Assembly: GCA_036874045.1 (NCBI GenBank)
Contig: CM072345.1
Span: 1,257,501 to 1,321,500 of the forward strand
DNA length: 64,000 nt
Direction: 5' to 3'
DNA from: Cymodocea nodosa
Taxonomy: Eukaryota > Streptophyta > Magnoliopsida > Alismatales > Cymodoceaceae
The notes beneath the pieces are model-generated. The model saw only the letters and a list, made by a program, of their open reading frames with translations. It ran no database searches and had not been told where the DNA came from. This document shows, one piece after another, positions 46,411 through 58,059 of the stretch (position 1 is the stretch's first letter; every line of letters begins with the position of its first letter). The position numbers were made by a program, and so were the translations under genes.

Positions 46411-47389
46411 ATAATTAGTTAATCTATATTAGATTCACTATCTTAGAGTTTTAATTTAATCTGAGTTATATCTGTTGTTACTTTTTCATTTAGAAATCTA
46501 TGATTGAAAATTAACAAAATTTAGTGAATTTTAAGTGAAAATTAACAAAATCTATGATAGAAACCTTTAAAACAAATATCAATAATTATTTAATTTAAAT
46601 AAAAATTTCATTATGTATTTATAGTCATTGAAGATTAAAATACACTTATGTATTTATATATAAAAATGGGGGCACCGATGAGAAGATTTCATGGTGAAAA
46701 TAAATAGGCCCTGACTAGAAAATAGTAATTTACTAACTTCTAACAAAATCCATATCTAGCTAGTGCATTGGGAATTTTATTCCTTGTTTTCAGAGTTCCT
46801 ATCAAGAAAGCACCACCTAAATTTAATGAGAGCTGATTCCAAAGATGCCCTGATTATTTATGCAGGGATTAAAGTCCCTAGTTGTAACCTTTAATTGATT
46901 ATGCATACTATTCTTCTCTTCCCTTCCAGATAATTTTAAAGAGAATATGACCACTACTTTATTCCATGAAAGTTGCCCCAGGGGGGATTGGCAGTTCTTT
47001 CACAAATCAAAACCACTCAGTACTTTAAGACTATTTAAGTGAACCAACCAAAAGAACTTCCCAAATGATGAAGATCAAGCCCAAAATCATGTAATATGTA
47101 GTTTTAGTGATGATATAAAGGTCTGACAGATTGGGTGATGAGTTGCAAGGAGAAAACCCAATTGGCTAGTGTGTTTAGGTGAAGTTAAGGGGTTTGATAA
47201 TGCATTCAATGCTGAGGAAATACAACAACAATCTGAACGATAATCTCACTACATGAGCTCAATTGAATCTTTTTGTCCTATCTATATCTATCTATTATCA
47301 AATCTTTAGTCAAATTGCATAAATTTAAATCTTTCAAGTAATTACTAACCAAGTAATTTTAAGTCTTTCTTTACTTCCTTTTAGTTTCT
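46411..47389. other. Intergenic, nothing recognised
   Basis: AT-rich sequence without convincing coding or repeat structure, apart from the beginning of LINE 3'-tail-like sequence after about 47240. Confidence 0.5.
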
Positions 47390-48310
47390 ACTACAACCAA
47401 AAACAATTATCATGGTTATAATATCACTATGTAGTGTCAACCGCATGAATCTTTTTCTTTCAAATATTTTTATTTATTGTCAACTCTTTAGTTAAAGTAC
47501 ATAAATTTAGATCTTTTTTTCTAACCAAGTAGCTTTAAAACTACCTCTACTTTTAATTTCTTTGATACTAATTAATTCTTCTTTCCTAACTAGTACATTT
47601 CTTAGTCTCTTAATAATATGACCAAACCACTTAAATTGATTTTCTCTTATCTTATCTTATCTTTAAATTATTTGGACTCTAAAGCATTTCTCTATAATTT
47701 TAATTTAGAACTAATTCCTGATTTACATTTATTAACTAAAACAACGTCATTAACAAATAGCATACACTAAAGTATTTCTCCTTGAATTTCCTTAGTTATT
47801 TTATCCATAAGCAAGACGAACATATATAAATTTAAAGATTCTTGATGTGAACTTAAGCCTATTGAAAATTCATTAATTTCACCTCCTATAATTTTAACAC
47901 TAGTAACTACTTTTTCATATATATCTTTTATAATATCAATATATCTAATAGATACTCTTTTATTTCTAAAATCCACCACAATAAGTTTTTAGGCATTCTA
48001 TCATAAGTTTTTTCTAAATCATTGAAAACTATATAAAGGTTATTTTTCTTAAGTCTAAAATTTTCTACTTGTTGTCTAAGTAAATAAATAACTTTCATTG
48101 ATGACCTACCAAGCATAAATCCAAAATTATGATTTTAGTTACATATCTTAATCTTTACTCAATTACTCTATCTCATAATTTCATAGCCTTTTTATTTTTT
48201 TAATTTCTTCTACACTAATTAATTTTCCACTCCTAACTAATGCATTCTTTGGTCTCCTAAGAATATGACCAAACCACCTAAACTAAATTTTTCTATCTAA
48301 TTTTCAATTG
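47390..48310 (-). pseudogene. Non-LTR retrotransposon (LINE) reverse transcriptase relic
   Basis: On the minus strand, GRSSMKVIYLLRQQVE and NDLEKTYDRMPKNLLW match conserved RT blocks of plant LINEs. After a frame change near 47960 come IRYIDIIKDIYE, KIIGGEINEFSIGL, LMDKITKEIQGE and CMLFVNDVVLV. The last is the catalytic block with the usual ADD reduced to VND. FKWFGHIIKRLRN follows (about 47600-47650), and a second copy of that tail (WFGH ... RRPKNALVR) lies at about 48200-48300. The QG...SALSP block is also mutated. Two partially overlapping relics seem to be present. Frameshifts and stops rule out function. Confidence 0.8.
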
Positions 48311-48476
48311 GTGCAACTACTACATTATTCTTAATAAAATTATTTCTTAGCTTATTCCCTATGGTATTATTGCTCATTCATCTAAACATAAGAGTATCTC
48401 AATAACACCCACTTTTTACATATGGTCATACATTACAGTTCAACATTCTGAACTATAAAGTATAACTAGACAAATG

Positions 48477-49120
48477 ACAATTTTAGATTATCCCAAGTAG
48501 ATGAAAGTCAAAGATAAATTGCACAAAAAAATTTTATAGTGATTAGGCCAACCGAACAGGTCCACTCCTTTTACTTGGAATTTCGCTAGCCATTGCTGTC
48601 CCCAGCCAGCACATGTTGTTGCCAAATATTACCTCCACCACCCATGTATAATCTTGTCAAAATATGATTATAATTATTAGTATAAGGTAACTCGAAATCT
48701 ATATGATAGTATAATATTGACAAGATTGTCATTGCTAGAGTTACATATCTTTCTTAGTCGTAATATTATTAGATAAATGGGTAAATAGATATTCAATTAC
48801 ATTAGGGTAAAATTACTCATCATCTGTATATTCTATGTATTATCTCTGTTAATGACAAATAGCCATCTTTTTCTCATTTCCACTAATCAATTAAAATAAT
48901 ACATGGAGAATTTATAGATTGCTGAGTTATGATCAAAGGCTTCACTTGAAGGAGTGAATAATGAATTACAAAACTTTTACACAAATTAAAACAATTATCC
49001 TAACCACAAGAATAACTAATGAATGCATGATAAGTGAAGTTGAACGAGATTATCCTAGGTAGATGAAAACCAAAGATAAATTGCACCAAAAATTTTTATA
49101 GTGATTTGGCAAGCCGTTAT
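48477..49120. repeat. Pair of about 75-bp direct repeats 570 bp apart
   Basis: ATTATCCCAAGTAGATGAAA ... AAAGATAAATTGCACAAAAA ... TTTTATAGTGATT at about 48489-48545 recurs as ATTATCCTAGGTAGATGAAA ... at about 49049-49106. The unit resembles sequence found near copia LTRs, but I could not define an element around it. Confidence 0.6.
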
Positions 49121-49224
49121 GAATCCTGGTAAAAATTAACATCTTTAAACACCAATGGCAAGCCAAAAAACCCAATTTTGATTCGATTCCACAATTTGCA
49201 AATCATGTCACGAGTTGCTTCAAA

Positions 49225-49690
49225 AAATAGTGTAGATCACACAAAATTACCAACAAACTGAAGCGGCCGCCATCAATAACAAAAGTGTCTGTGGTCCTCA
49301 CAAGTCTGCGACCCTGAGAAAATCAAACAAGTGACCAAGAAAACCCAATCAAATCTAATGGAACTCCGAATACACAACCAAAGAGATCAATACAGGAAAC
49401 GACGTATCCGATCACGAACACGCGTGCAAGCAACAACCAAAGGAACGAATCCATGAGACCCAGTGACCTAGATCCCCCTTGTTCGTTTACTTTCTATTCT
49501 TACCGTCGTTTCGTCGCCGTCGTCGCTTATGGCTCACGCTTGTTCCCGACGGGCGTAGACGTGGAATCGATTCGAGAAGAGGGTCGTCGATTGGGAATCG
49601 TCGTTTGGGGTAGGACCAGAGGCGGAGGGAGGCGGAGGGGCCGTGGACGATGGATGGTCAAGGAAGGCAGAAGACATTTAAAAAATTTGC
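49225..49690 (-). other. Possible 5' end of a truncated gene (5' UTR, intron, short first coding exon)
   Basis: On the minus strand a GC-rich stretch (49690 to about 49510) is followed by a GTAAGAATAG donor-like site. A T-rich intron-like segment ends TTTTCTCAG at about 49312, followed by GTCGCAGACTTGTGAGG and ATGGCGGCCGCTTCAG (about 49272-49257). TTTGTTG and GTAATTTTG, another donor-like site, come next. This is the look of a plant 5' UTR intron and first coding exon. Nothing recognisable continues downstream (toward lower coordinates), so the gene would be truncated, or have a distant next exon. An 85-codon plus-strand frame in the same GC-rich stretch (49453-49710) has low-complexity Arg/Gly content and is not considered a gene. 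Confidence 0.35.
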
Positions 49691-49989
49691 AACAAAAATA
49701 TAAAACTTGACTATTTTATGACACTTGACTATCTTATATAGACATCTTAGTATTCATTAATCTTTTTAGCATGGAACCTCACAATGTTTGATTTGGATTA
49801 ACATCAAATGAGTTTAATCCATTTAGAACAATAAATAAAAGGTACAACATTTGATAGGGGGTCTGTGTACTTGAAATCTGATAAAATCGAAAATTTTTTC
49901 ATGAGTCATGAGTTGTTTGTGTATTTTAAATTTTAATCATGTGTAAAGTTTGAAAGGTTAGAATTTATTTTCCAAAAAATCAATCGACG

Positions 49990-50260
49990 CTCACCTTCGT
50001 CTGTTGAAGTATATATTATTAATATTTTTTATTTAATTAATTATTTTAACATTTTTTTATTAAAAATAAAATATTAATTATTTTATTATTATTAATATTA
50101 TTTAATTTTATAATATTAAAATTATAAATATTATTTAATTTAATTTATTATTATTATTTTATTTATTTATTTATTATATTATTTAATATATAATATTAAA
50201 TTTTCAAAAATTATATAATTTCCTAATTTTCTGTGGCTAACACAAACAAAGTATTAAAAG
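49990..50260. repeat. AT-rich repeat, second copy of the intron-2 MITE core
   Basis: About 200 bp (50005-50215) of nearly pure A/T align with 34070-34260 in CNGC intron 2. Shared words include TTTTTTATTTAATTAATTATTTTAA and the right flank TATATAATTTCCTAA-TTTTC. Terminal repeats are not clear here. Confidence 0.55.
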
Positions 50261-50784
50261 TCATTTATGGCTAATAGAATGTTCATAATTATATTTTTTT
50301 ATAATCAAAGTATTTCAATAGTTATTTATTATCTACTTTCATTTATTCACTTCATAATAATTATATTTTTTAAAAAATTATTTATTATTACATTACGAGG
50401 AATATAGAATTTATAATTAACCTTTTGTTGTTTTAAACATGTATTATAACTAAAAAGTTATCAATTTTTGTAATTTTTGATTTATTTTATATAATGATAT
50501 ACTTAATTAATTGATAAATGATATATAAACATTTAATTTAATAATATATTCATTTATTAATATAAGTAATTCATTTATTGATTAATTACATTTTTACTAA
50601 TTACTTTAATTCATTACTTAATTTTATTAAAAATCAATTATGTTCAATTAATTTCAATTCTGTTACGTGCATAAATACTTAAATTTCAATTTATATCAAA
50701 TTCCTAAACGTGCACAAATAACTAGATATTAAATTTTGTAAAATTTAAATTATGTTAGAATTTATATTCTACGAAATTTAAATT

Positions 50785-52880
50785 TTAAGTGCAGATCCTT
50801 ACTTACAATCATTAATAGATAATTTGAAACAATTATAGAATACTTTGAAAACATATGTTCAACCAAGATAAGAGATTCCAAATGCACACTTCGAACTACA
50901 CGTAACTTTCCTACACCTGCAATGATATCAGGGAGGTTGGAACATGAAAGGCGAAAAGGTTTGCTCATCGTGTCATGCAAACACATTCTCGTAGACTACG
51001 ACCTGCAATAAATTATTATTATTATTATTACTACATAAGATATCGAAGACTTCTACCAATTAATCATAAATATCGATCTCACAGGTCTGAATGACAAGCA
51101 CTTCTTAAATCACTATTTGGGCCAAAAGTTTTGTCATAAGTGGAACGTCTCAATTTCACGTTAGGGAAGAGTGATATTGCTTTAATAAAAAAAAGAAAAA
51201 CAGTAGATAATAATAATGAAGAAAAGTATTTTCTTTGAATTTCCACATTGAGAATCACTTTTCCTATGTCATAATCTCAATGTAAGTGATAAAATTATTG
51301 ATACTCTTTCAGACATTGAAGGTAAGACAAAGGATAGAAAAGAATCATAGCTCAATTTACTATGATGTTATAACAATTTCGCCAACAAACATGTGTTTAC
51401 CATGAGTAAGTAATAAAAGCAAATGTTTTGTTGTTAAGTACTTAAGGAAGTAAAAGTACCTGATGGTTATTCAACAAACATATCTAGATGCATTAATCTA
51501 AAAACAAAGAAAGATTAAAGATTTAGAGTGTCGTGACCATCATATTTTAATACAATAGTTATTACCACTTGCTATAAGGTGAACATTGCCTTACAACGTT
51601 AGTAAAGTACCCATCAAGTTATGTAATTTTTTTCGAACAAATATGTTCGAAGACTACAGCTACCAACAAGTTGGTGCGATTAGAATATCAAATTAATGTG
51701 ACTCTTCTATCCAAACTTGAGACCATATTTCTACATTCACTTTTTGATCTCATGGTCTTCTTGCCTATTCATCTAATTCAAGAAACATGACTTGCTGGAC
51801 CTATTCATTATCAATGGATATATCCTATCGAAAGATAAATATCATTTTCCAAAATATATAGGAACCTTACTTTTCCTCATTAGTATTATGCAATGTTGAT
51901 GTAAACTTCTTCGTAAATTACCTTTGAAGGCTCCATCGTGGAAGGGAGAATGCATGACATTTTATTCAAAATACTTGGAAGGAGTTTCTACTCAATTTAA
52001 TAGAGTACCACGAAATGATGATTACCATGATTCTCATGGTGCATAAACATTTAGGTGTTGATGACGTACATGAATTAGATCATCACACACTGCAGTTGGC
52101 AATTATAGTGAAATCGATGAATTTCATGAGTGAGTATATTGTTGTCTATAAATATTTATGGTGTCCATATTACTATACATCTAACTTCAAAATTAAATAT
52201 TTTTATAGAAAGCATCTTGCATCCTTACGAAATTGTCATCCACATGTACAACCATGAGAAGTGAAAAGATTATATTCTTTACATTTTCTAAATAATAGAT
52301 TCAACAACATGTAACTAAAACACCTTGCATGGTTAGATACAAGTTCAACGTGTTACTACTTATGTTCTTGTCATCATTCCGTCTTAAATAGATGCCAACA
52401 ATGCTTGCCAATAATGAATGAATTTTTGCTATCCGTAAGATTGTGGTCCTAATCCAGCGGTGAAGAGTTGTTATAAGGGATGTTTGATAAATGATTTTCA
52501 CTTTCATATAATAGATGTTAGATGAAGGAGACAAACACAAAATGGTAGAGTGGTATTAAGTGTAAGAACTTCATATTTTTCAAGTGAAAGAGATAAGAAT
52601 CCATTGCTAGGAGATATTACATATAATGATATTATCGTTGATATCGTCTCCCTTAATTATGAAAGTGTATATTATGAAGTTCGAGATCGGACACTAAAGA
52701 TAAATGAATTCAACTTTACTCTAGTCAATCTTGAATATTGTTATAACGATGATTTATTTATTTTAGCATCTCAAGTAGAGTAAATATTTTATATTCCTGA
52801 TACTACAGAAAGAAGATGACATGTGGTTATAAAAGCAAGTTCAAGGGATAATATGGAAATTGATGTGGATGATAATTAAA
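50785..52880 (+). pseudogene. CACTA (En/Spm) transposon TNP2-like transposase relic
   Basis: Conserved TNP2 blocks appear in order on the plus strand across several frames. They are LQSLIDNLKQL and KGEKVCSSCHANTFS (about 50793-50985), EGKTKD (about 51321), EVKVPDGYSTNISRCINLK (about 51450-51505), and SKLETIFLHSLFDLMVFLPIHL with GPIHYQWIYPIER (51710-51835, the DUF4218 block). MTFYSKYLEGVSTQFNRVPRNDDYH (about 51957-52030) and GDITYNDIIVDIV ... DLFILASQVE (52550-52783, the DUF4216 block) follow. Stops and frameshifts are dense, so this is an old dead copy. No CACTA termini were found nearby, and the transposase N-terminus upstream of 50785 is not recognisable. Confidence 0.85.
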
Positions 52881-54128
52881 CCATGTGTATATACAATCAT
52901 GTATAAATTGTAATTGTCCATTTATTTATATGATGTAATTTGTAATATTTATGGATGATTGCTATTATATTGCTAGCAACGTTTTTTCAACTTAATTTTG
53001 TTAATGTGTTTTTTTCTTAATGTGCTATTTATGGAATGTCTTAGTGCCATTTTTTATTTTTGTTAGATCTTCAAACATGTATTTATATTTTTAATTAAAA
53101 TAGGTATGTTTATATTCTTATTCATGGTTATCACAAAAATTGTAAATAGGCCATGATACATCTCTATTTGTAGGTATCCACAAAGTGTTTATAAGTCTTT
53201 TAGTGATTACTCTTGAAGGTATTCCTGTTGGTATTTCGATTCTGTACTTTAATGACTAACTGATTTATGGTTTGATTAATTCTAGTTAGTATTTTGATTC
53301 TATACTTTAATTTGTGATTTATCTTAGTTGTGATCTGGTTGTAATGGTAAATTTGATAATTTGATTGCATTTGAAGGTGAAATGATTTCTGTAGAGATTC
53401 TGGAATTTCATTGAACACAATCTTGTGTGCAGAATTTCTGCCTGCCATCTATTTATTTAAATTTTGCTACTAATCGGGTGGGGAACATCACCGAATCTTA
53501 TTTTTTTTGAAAATGGACTTCACAACCTATCTGATGAGACCAAGTTCATGTAATATGGTGTTGTGAAGAAAAAGTTATTGATTTTGCAAACCAGAAAATA
53601 AGTGCAGACCCTAAACAATGATTTCTTGCCTTGTTATACTTAGCGAATTTCTATGGTTGATTAATGCATTTAATTTAAGTGTGATTAATTTTCCTAGATA
53701 GAAGATTTAAAGAGCTTTCCTGCAAGGGTTTACTTGTGAATTTTGGAGCTGTGGTTTGTGACTTACGAATTTCTAAAGTTGGGAGTAATTTCTATTTGTG
53801 GTTCAACTTTTGCTTGCACCATTGTGTGGTACGGGAATTTCTGCAGCCATTTCCCATTGCAAATCTAATTTTTGGTATTTTTCCCATTTAATACTCTCTC
53901 TAAGTTTTACAACGTATATTTATTTGTGATGTGGTTGGATGTTAATTTTTGACTCAGTGGCCAAATTCTTCTTATTTGTTCTATATTCCATTTTTTCATC
54001 ATTGGTTACCTATATTCTAAAGAAAAAAGACACTAATATCTAAAAGAATGTTAGAATAGAAGTAGAAGCAAAACCTAACTCAAGGGTGTTTATCTTATAT
54101 ACTAGAGATCACTAAAGAAAATGGAAAA
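52881..54128. other. Intergenic, nothing recognised
   Basis: About 1.25 kb without a convincing gene. Short frames such as 53200-53448 (minus) are low in complexity. Confidence 0.5.
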
Positions 54129-54898
54129 ATAAATTGTAAGATCGTAGTATCATAAGAGAGAGAGAGAGAGGGTGAATTGTATCTTTAGAAATTAAATATT
54201 TCTAGTAGATAAAATAAGAATACAACATACTCACAAATAAAATTCTAATCTTTATTGACTTTAAAGAAAGAATTTATAATTACTTTTTAGCATAATTCCT
54301 TACTTATCGATTTTGATATAATAAAGTCTAATATACAATTCAAAGAAAAAATAAAATTCTTATTTTAAACTAATTTAAATTGTATAAAACCTGATTTTTA
54401 TGCACGTAGCTCTTTTTTCTTCTTTTTACTTAGCTTTTGTATCTCTTCTTCTCTAGTTATTGAATTTCCTAGACTTCTTACGTTGCAACTCCTTTCTGAA
54501 ATTACTTAGAATTCGAACTTCTTTTGATGTTGGAGAATTTGTCTAGATTTGAATATTCTGAGTTGGGATTTGAATGAGATTGAATACTTTGACTTGATGT
54601 TTGAGATTGAGATGATCGTAATGCAACTTGTACCATCTATTTATAGTAGTTGAATTATAACTTCACGTTCAACATGTTCATCCACTTAATCTATAATCTT
54701 ATGTACTAATTTCAAATTCAAATTATCTACGACTTCCACTGTCTTTTTGAATTTCTACTATGTCCACTTTTTATTTTGAATTTTCACTATCTACACTATC
54801 ATTTTGAATATCCATGATCTTATATCGTAGATCTATCAAAATTTTTATCTTCTTGGAGATTTGTAGAATATCTTCTAAGTCACCGCTTTAGTCGAACA
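54129..54898 (-). repeat. Possible reversed copia LTR remnant
   Basis: GAGAGAGAGAGGGTGAATTG at about 54157-54176 resembles the GGGGGTGAATAG found at 16515 (and, in reverse complement, near the end of the copia LTR at 62600). The following T-rich sequence with GAATTTC/TTGGAGATTT words looks LTR-like. Ends are not defined and the call is tentative. Confidence 0.3.
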
Positions 54899-54903
54899 CT
54901 TAT

Positions 54904-56852
54904 TGTTTAGAATGAAAAAGTGTATAATATTAAGGGTTAAATGATGGTTAATTGCATAATATTTAGCTTATCATATGAGAATTAAGCCATTATGTTATAA
55001 TTGCACTGTTATATGCTTTAATGAAGGAATCTGCATAATTTTAGGGAATTAATGTTAATTAAGTATATTTCTGAATTGTCGGTGAATTGCAGGCTATGAA
55101 ATTCTTAAGTATCCAAATTTTCTATTATTTTAGAGAGTTATATTTAAAGTACTGGAAAATTATGTTTTAAATGCTAAAAGAATATTTAGGTACACAGTAA
55201 TAACTCATTGAGTTAAAGGCTTAAAGATGTAAAAGGTATAGTAACAACTCGTTGAGTTAGTGAGTAAAAACTGTAAGTTGTATATTTGAACTCGTTAAGT
55301 TAAAATTATGCACGTGTTGAATTTAAATACTTTAGTATATCACATGAGATGCACATGTTTAACTCGTTAAGTTAGCATAACTATACGCGTTGAGTTAATT
55401 GAATATACACTAAGGTAACACGTTGTGTTAGTAGCTTATAAGTTATTTCTTTATTGCACGTGTTTTATAGTTAAATCAACGAAGTAAGTCCGTTAAGTTA
55501 TCTGTAACTCCACGGACCATTTATTTTCTAATATGCCACTATAGCAGTTGAAGAAATAAGACATTCGAAGGAAAACCACGATTACACGTATCACGTAGGA
55601 ATTCACTCGTGGAAGGAAAAAGAAATCACCATTGTTGATATGAATGAAGGAAATCCAATCGATTATTTAAGTAGGAGCAGTTACTACTGTAAGAAATATA
55701 AAAGACGAAGAAAAAGTGTGTGTAGGGTGTGGAGGACCGTGCTAACTATAGGCAACATCGAAAGTTCCCTGAAGCTCCACACCACTACCAAAATCACCAA
55801 CCATCGAAGTTCTATGAGGATACTTTTCTGATGTTGGGTCGATTCCAAGCCAAACATAGTGACTCACAACCACTCTAAGGAGTGATCGTGTCGCGAGAAG
55901 GGAAACCATTTTCACCAAGCACCGACTCATATCTTAGGAGATCGTAAAGCTTCTAGCATTGGTTTCGGGTTGATACTAGATGCTAAAGAGGAGATCATCT
56001 TACAATTTTGGATTCGCAATTCTATAGGGAGACGAGGCAAGATTGTAAGTGGTTAAGTTTTTAGTAGTGTAATCGTGTCGCATGTAGTGACGGAAGTTTT
56101 TACTGTCGATAGAGATTTTTACATTTCGCCTTTCATTCATCTTCAAGAACATATCAAAACAAAAATATCAAAAACAACAAATTATCTGTGTTTACATTTA
56201 GTATTAAAGTGTTGTATTGTTTGTTTTGTATCGTGATTAATGTTTTCATTGTCAGTATTGTAAAGGTTTTATGTTTGTTTGATTTAGAAAATAGAAAATA
56301 TTTTTACAGTTTATTGAAATTGATTCGTTCTAGATACTTAAAGATTTTAATGGTTATTGTTTGAAATATCTGAATGTTAGTATTTCTTAATGATAAATCT
56401 AATATTAACTAATATTAAAGAGCTTAATTGATATTCTTTACATTCTGTGGAACCACCCAATGGTTGGCCGAATTCCTCTGTAAATAGCAGTATTTAATTG
56501 GAAAGATAGGCTTCTGGAGTTAACTTAAGTCCACGAGATCAGTTCATTGAGTTATCCATAACTCAACGAACTAAGTACATTGTGTTAACTATAACTCAAC
56601 AGAGTGCTTACTGAACACATTTATACTCCAATATAAAAATTGAAACAATACACAATTCTTACTCAATCTCTATGGGATCGACCTGTACTTGCACTCAAAT
56701 ATAATATACACTATGCACTTGCAGTTAAAACACAAATTGAAATTAATATCTAATTTGTGTGAAAGGTTGTTAGTTTACTTCTAAAATTAATTATTGATAT
56801 AAGCATAAAGACAAATTAAATAAGTTTAAGATTTAACTTAACAACCCAAACA
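54904..56852 (+). repeat. 5' LTR of element D (A/D family, copy 4)
   Basis: A 1949-bp LTR from TGTTTAGAATG to ACCCAAACA. It is homologous to 13028-14967 and 17826-19817, and is recognisable as a 5' LTR because a primer binding site follows. The AACTCGTTGAGTTA-like words at 55210-55400 and the inverted arms at 56517-56600 are shared with the other copies. Confidence 0.88.
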
Positions 56853-56860
56853 AGCATTTC

Positions 56861-56878
56861 TAGCACCATTGTCGAGGA
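56861..56878 (+). other. Decayed tRNA-Asp primer binding site of element D
   Basis: TAGCACCATTGTCGAGGA differs from the tRNA-Asp complement at five of 18 positions. All five are G-to-A or C-to-T changes, the pattern expected from deamination of methylated cytosine on either strand. Confidence 0.8.
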
Positions 56879-56959
56879 TTGAGAAGCTAAGCAACTGTGA
56901 GTGTTGTTTTGTTCTAATAGTAGGAGGAGTGTTGTGTGTTTTATTCTACAATTGAGAAT

Positions 56960-58059
56960 ATGGCATATGCTTATACTCAAACATTTCTGAAACCTATAGT
57001 TAGCATACGTGAATTTTGCAATTTGGAAGGTCACGACATCTCTGATTATTTGAAACTAAGACAGTTGCAGATGGTGAGATCACATGAACAACAAATGAAT
57101 TATAATAAATATAATAGAGCTGAGTATGAGAATCCTATAGTTTACCCAACTAATGGCCAGTTTAGAATGTGTAATATGTTGAGAGACACAGAAGTTTGGG
57201 ATAGGTACGATAGACTAGAGCGTAGCTTAGAGTAAAACATGGACAAATTGAAATAATACATGTGTCAGCAATAAGAAGTCAACCAATTAAACTATAAGGA
57301 AGAATATATAGAACCTAAAATTGATATTATATATGAAACTAAAAAACCATAATGAAAATTGATCAAAAATTGAATGCAATGAGATTAGATGATCTAGAAA
57401 GAAAATTAAAAGCATTGGAAGAATTTACAATGAAATTACAAGTTATGCAACAGGAAAACAAAAATGAAAACTTTAATGTTACAGATTTGCATAATTTACA
57501 AGACATATAGACAAAAGAAAATACCAATGCAATAGAATTTAAAGAATGCAATTTAAAACTAAAAATAGTTGAAGATCATAATCACGAAAATGAAATACAA
57601 GAACATCATGAAAGTAATGAAAATCTGGAAGATGTATGTATAACATTAAGATTTGGTACTGATATACCACCAAGAATTCAAAAAGAAAGTAACATGAAGG
57701 TGGATAAGAACAAAATTCAAAATGATAATGAAATGTAATATCTAAAAATTTAGAAATCAATGAAGAAAAATCTACATCTGAAAATGAGACTAAAAATGAT
57801 CAAACAAATGAAATGAAAGAAAAAGAATCTTGTAATCACAATCATTAGCACCCTATCTTGAAAGATTACAACAAACATTTCTTGACAAATAAGAAAAAAT
57901 TAGAGAAATTTTTAAAAAAGTACAAGTTAACATTCCTTTGTTAGACTTATTGTAGAAAATGTCACCTTGTGCTAAATTTCTTAAAGATTGGTGTAATAAG
58001 AAAAGAGAGCAAAAAGTTTTAAGGAAAGTCTTTTTGGCTTAGCAAAGTAGTTCCCTATT
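56960..58059 (+). pseudogene. Short Gag C-terminal segment upstream of protease, element D
   Basis: From ATG 56960 (MAYAYTQTF) a 92-codon frame carries FCNLEGHDISDY, the counterpart of the zinc knuckle YCHVKGHDESIC of element B, with the first and last Cys lost. Further on, in other frames, are a coiled-coil-like LDDLERKLKALEEF (about 57383), ITLRFGTDIPP (the LRSGK position, about 57637) and IREIFKKVQVNIPLLDLL (about 57900). There is no retrotransposon-gag capsid core. The short length before protease matches element B, so the layout is shared by the two elements. Confidence 0.75.
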
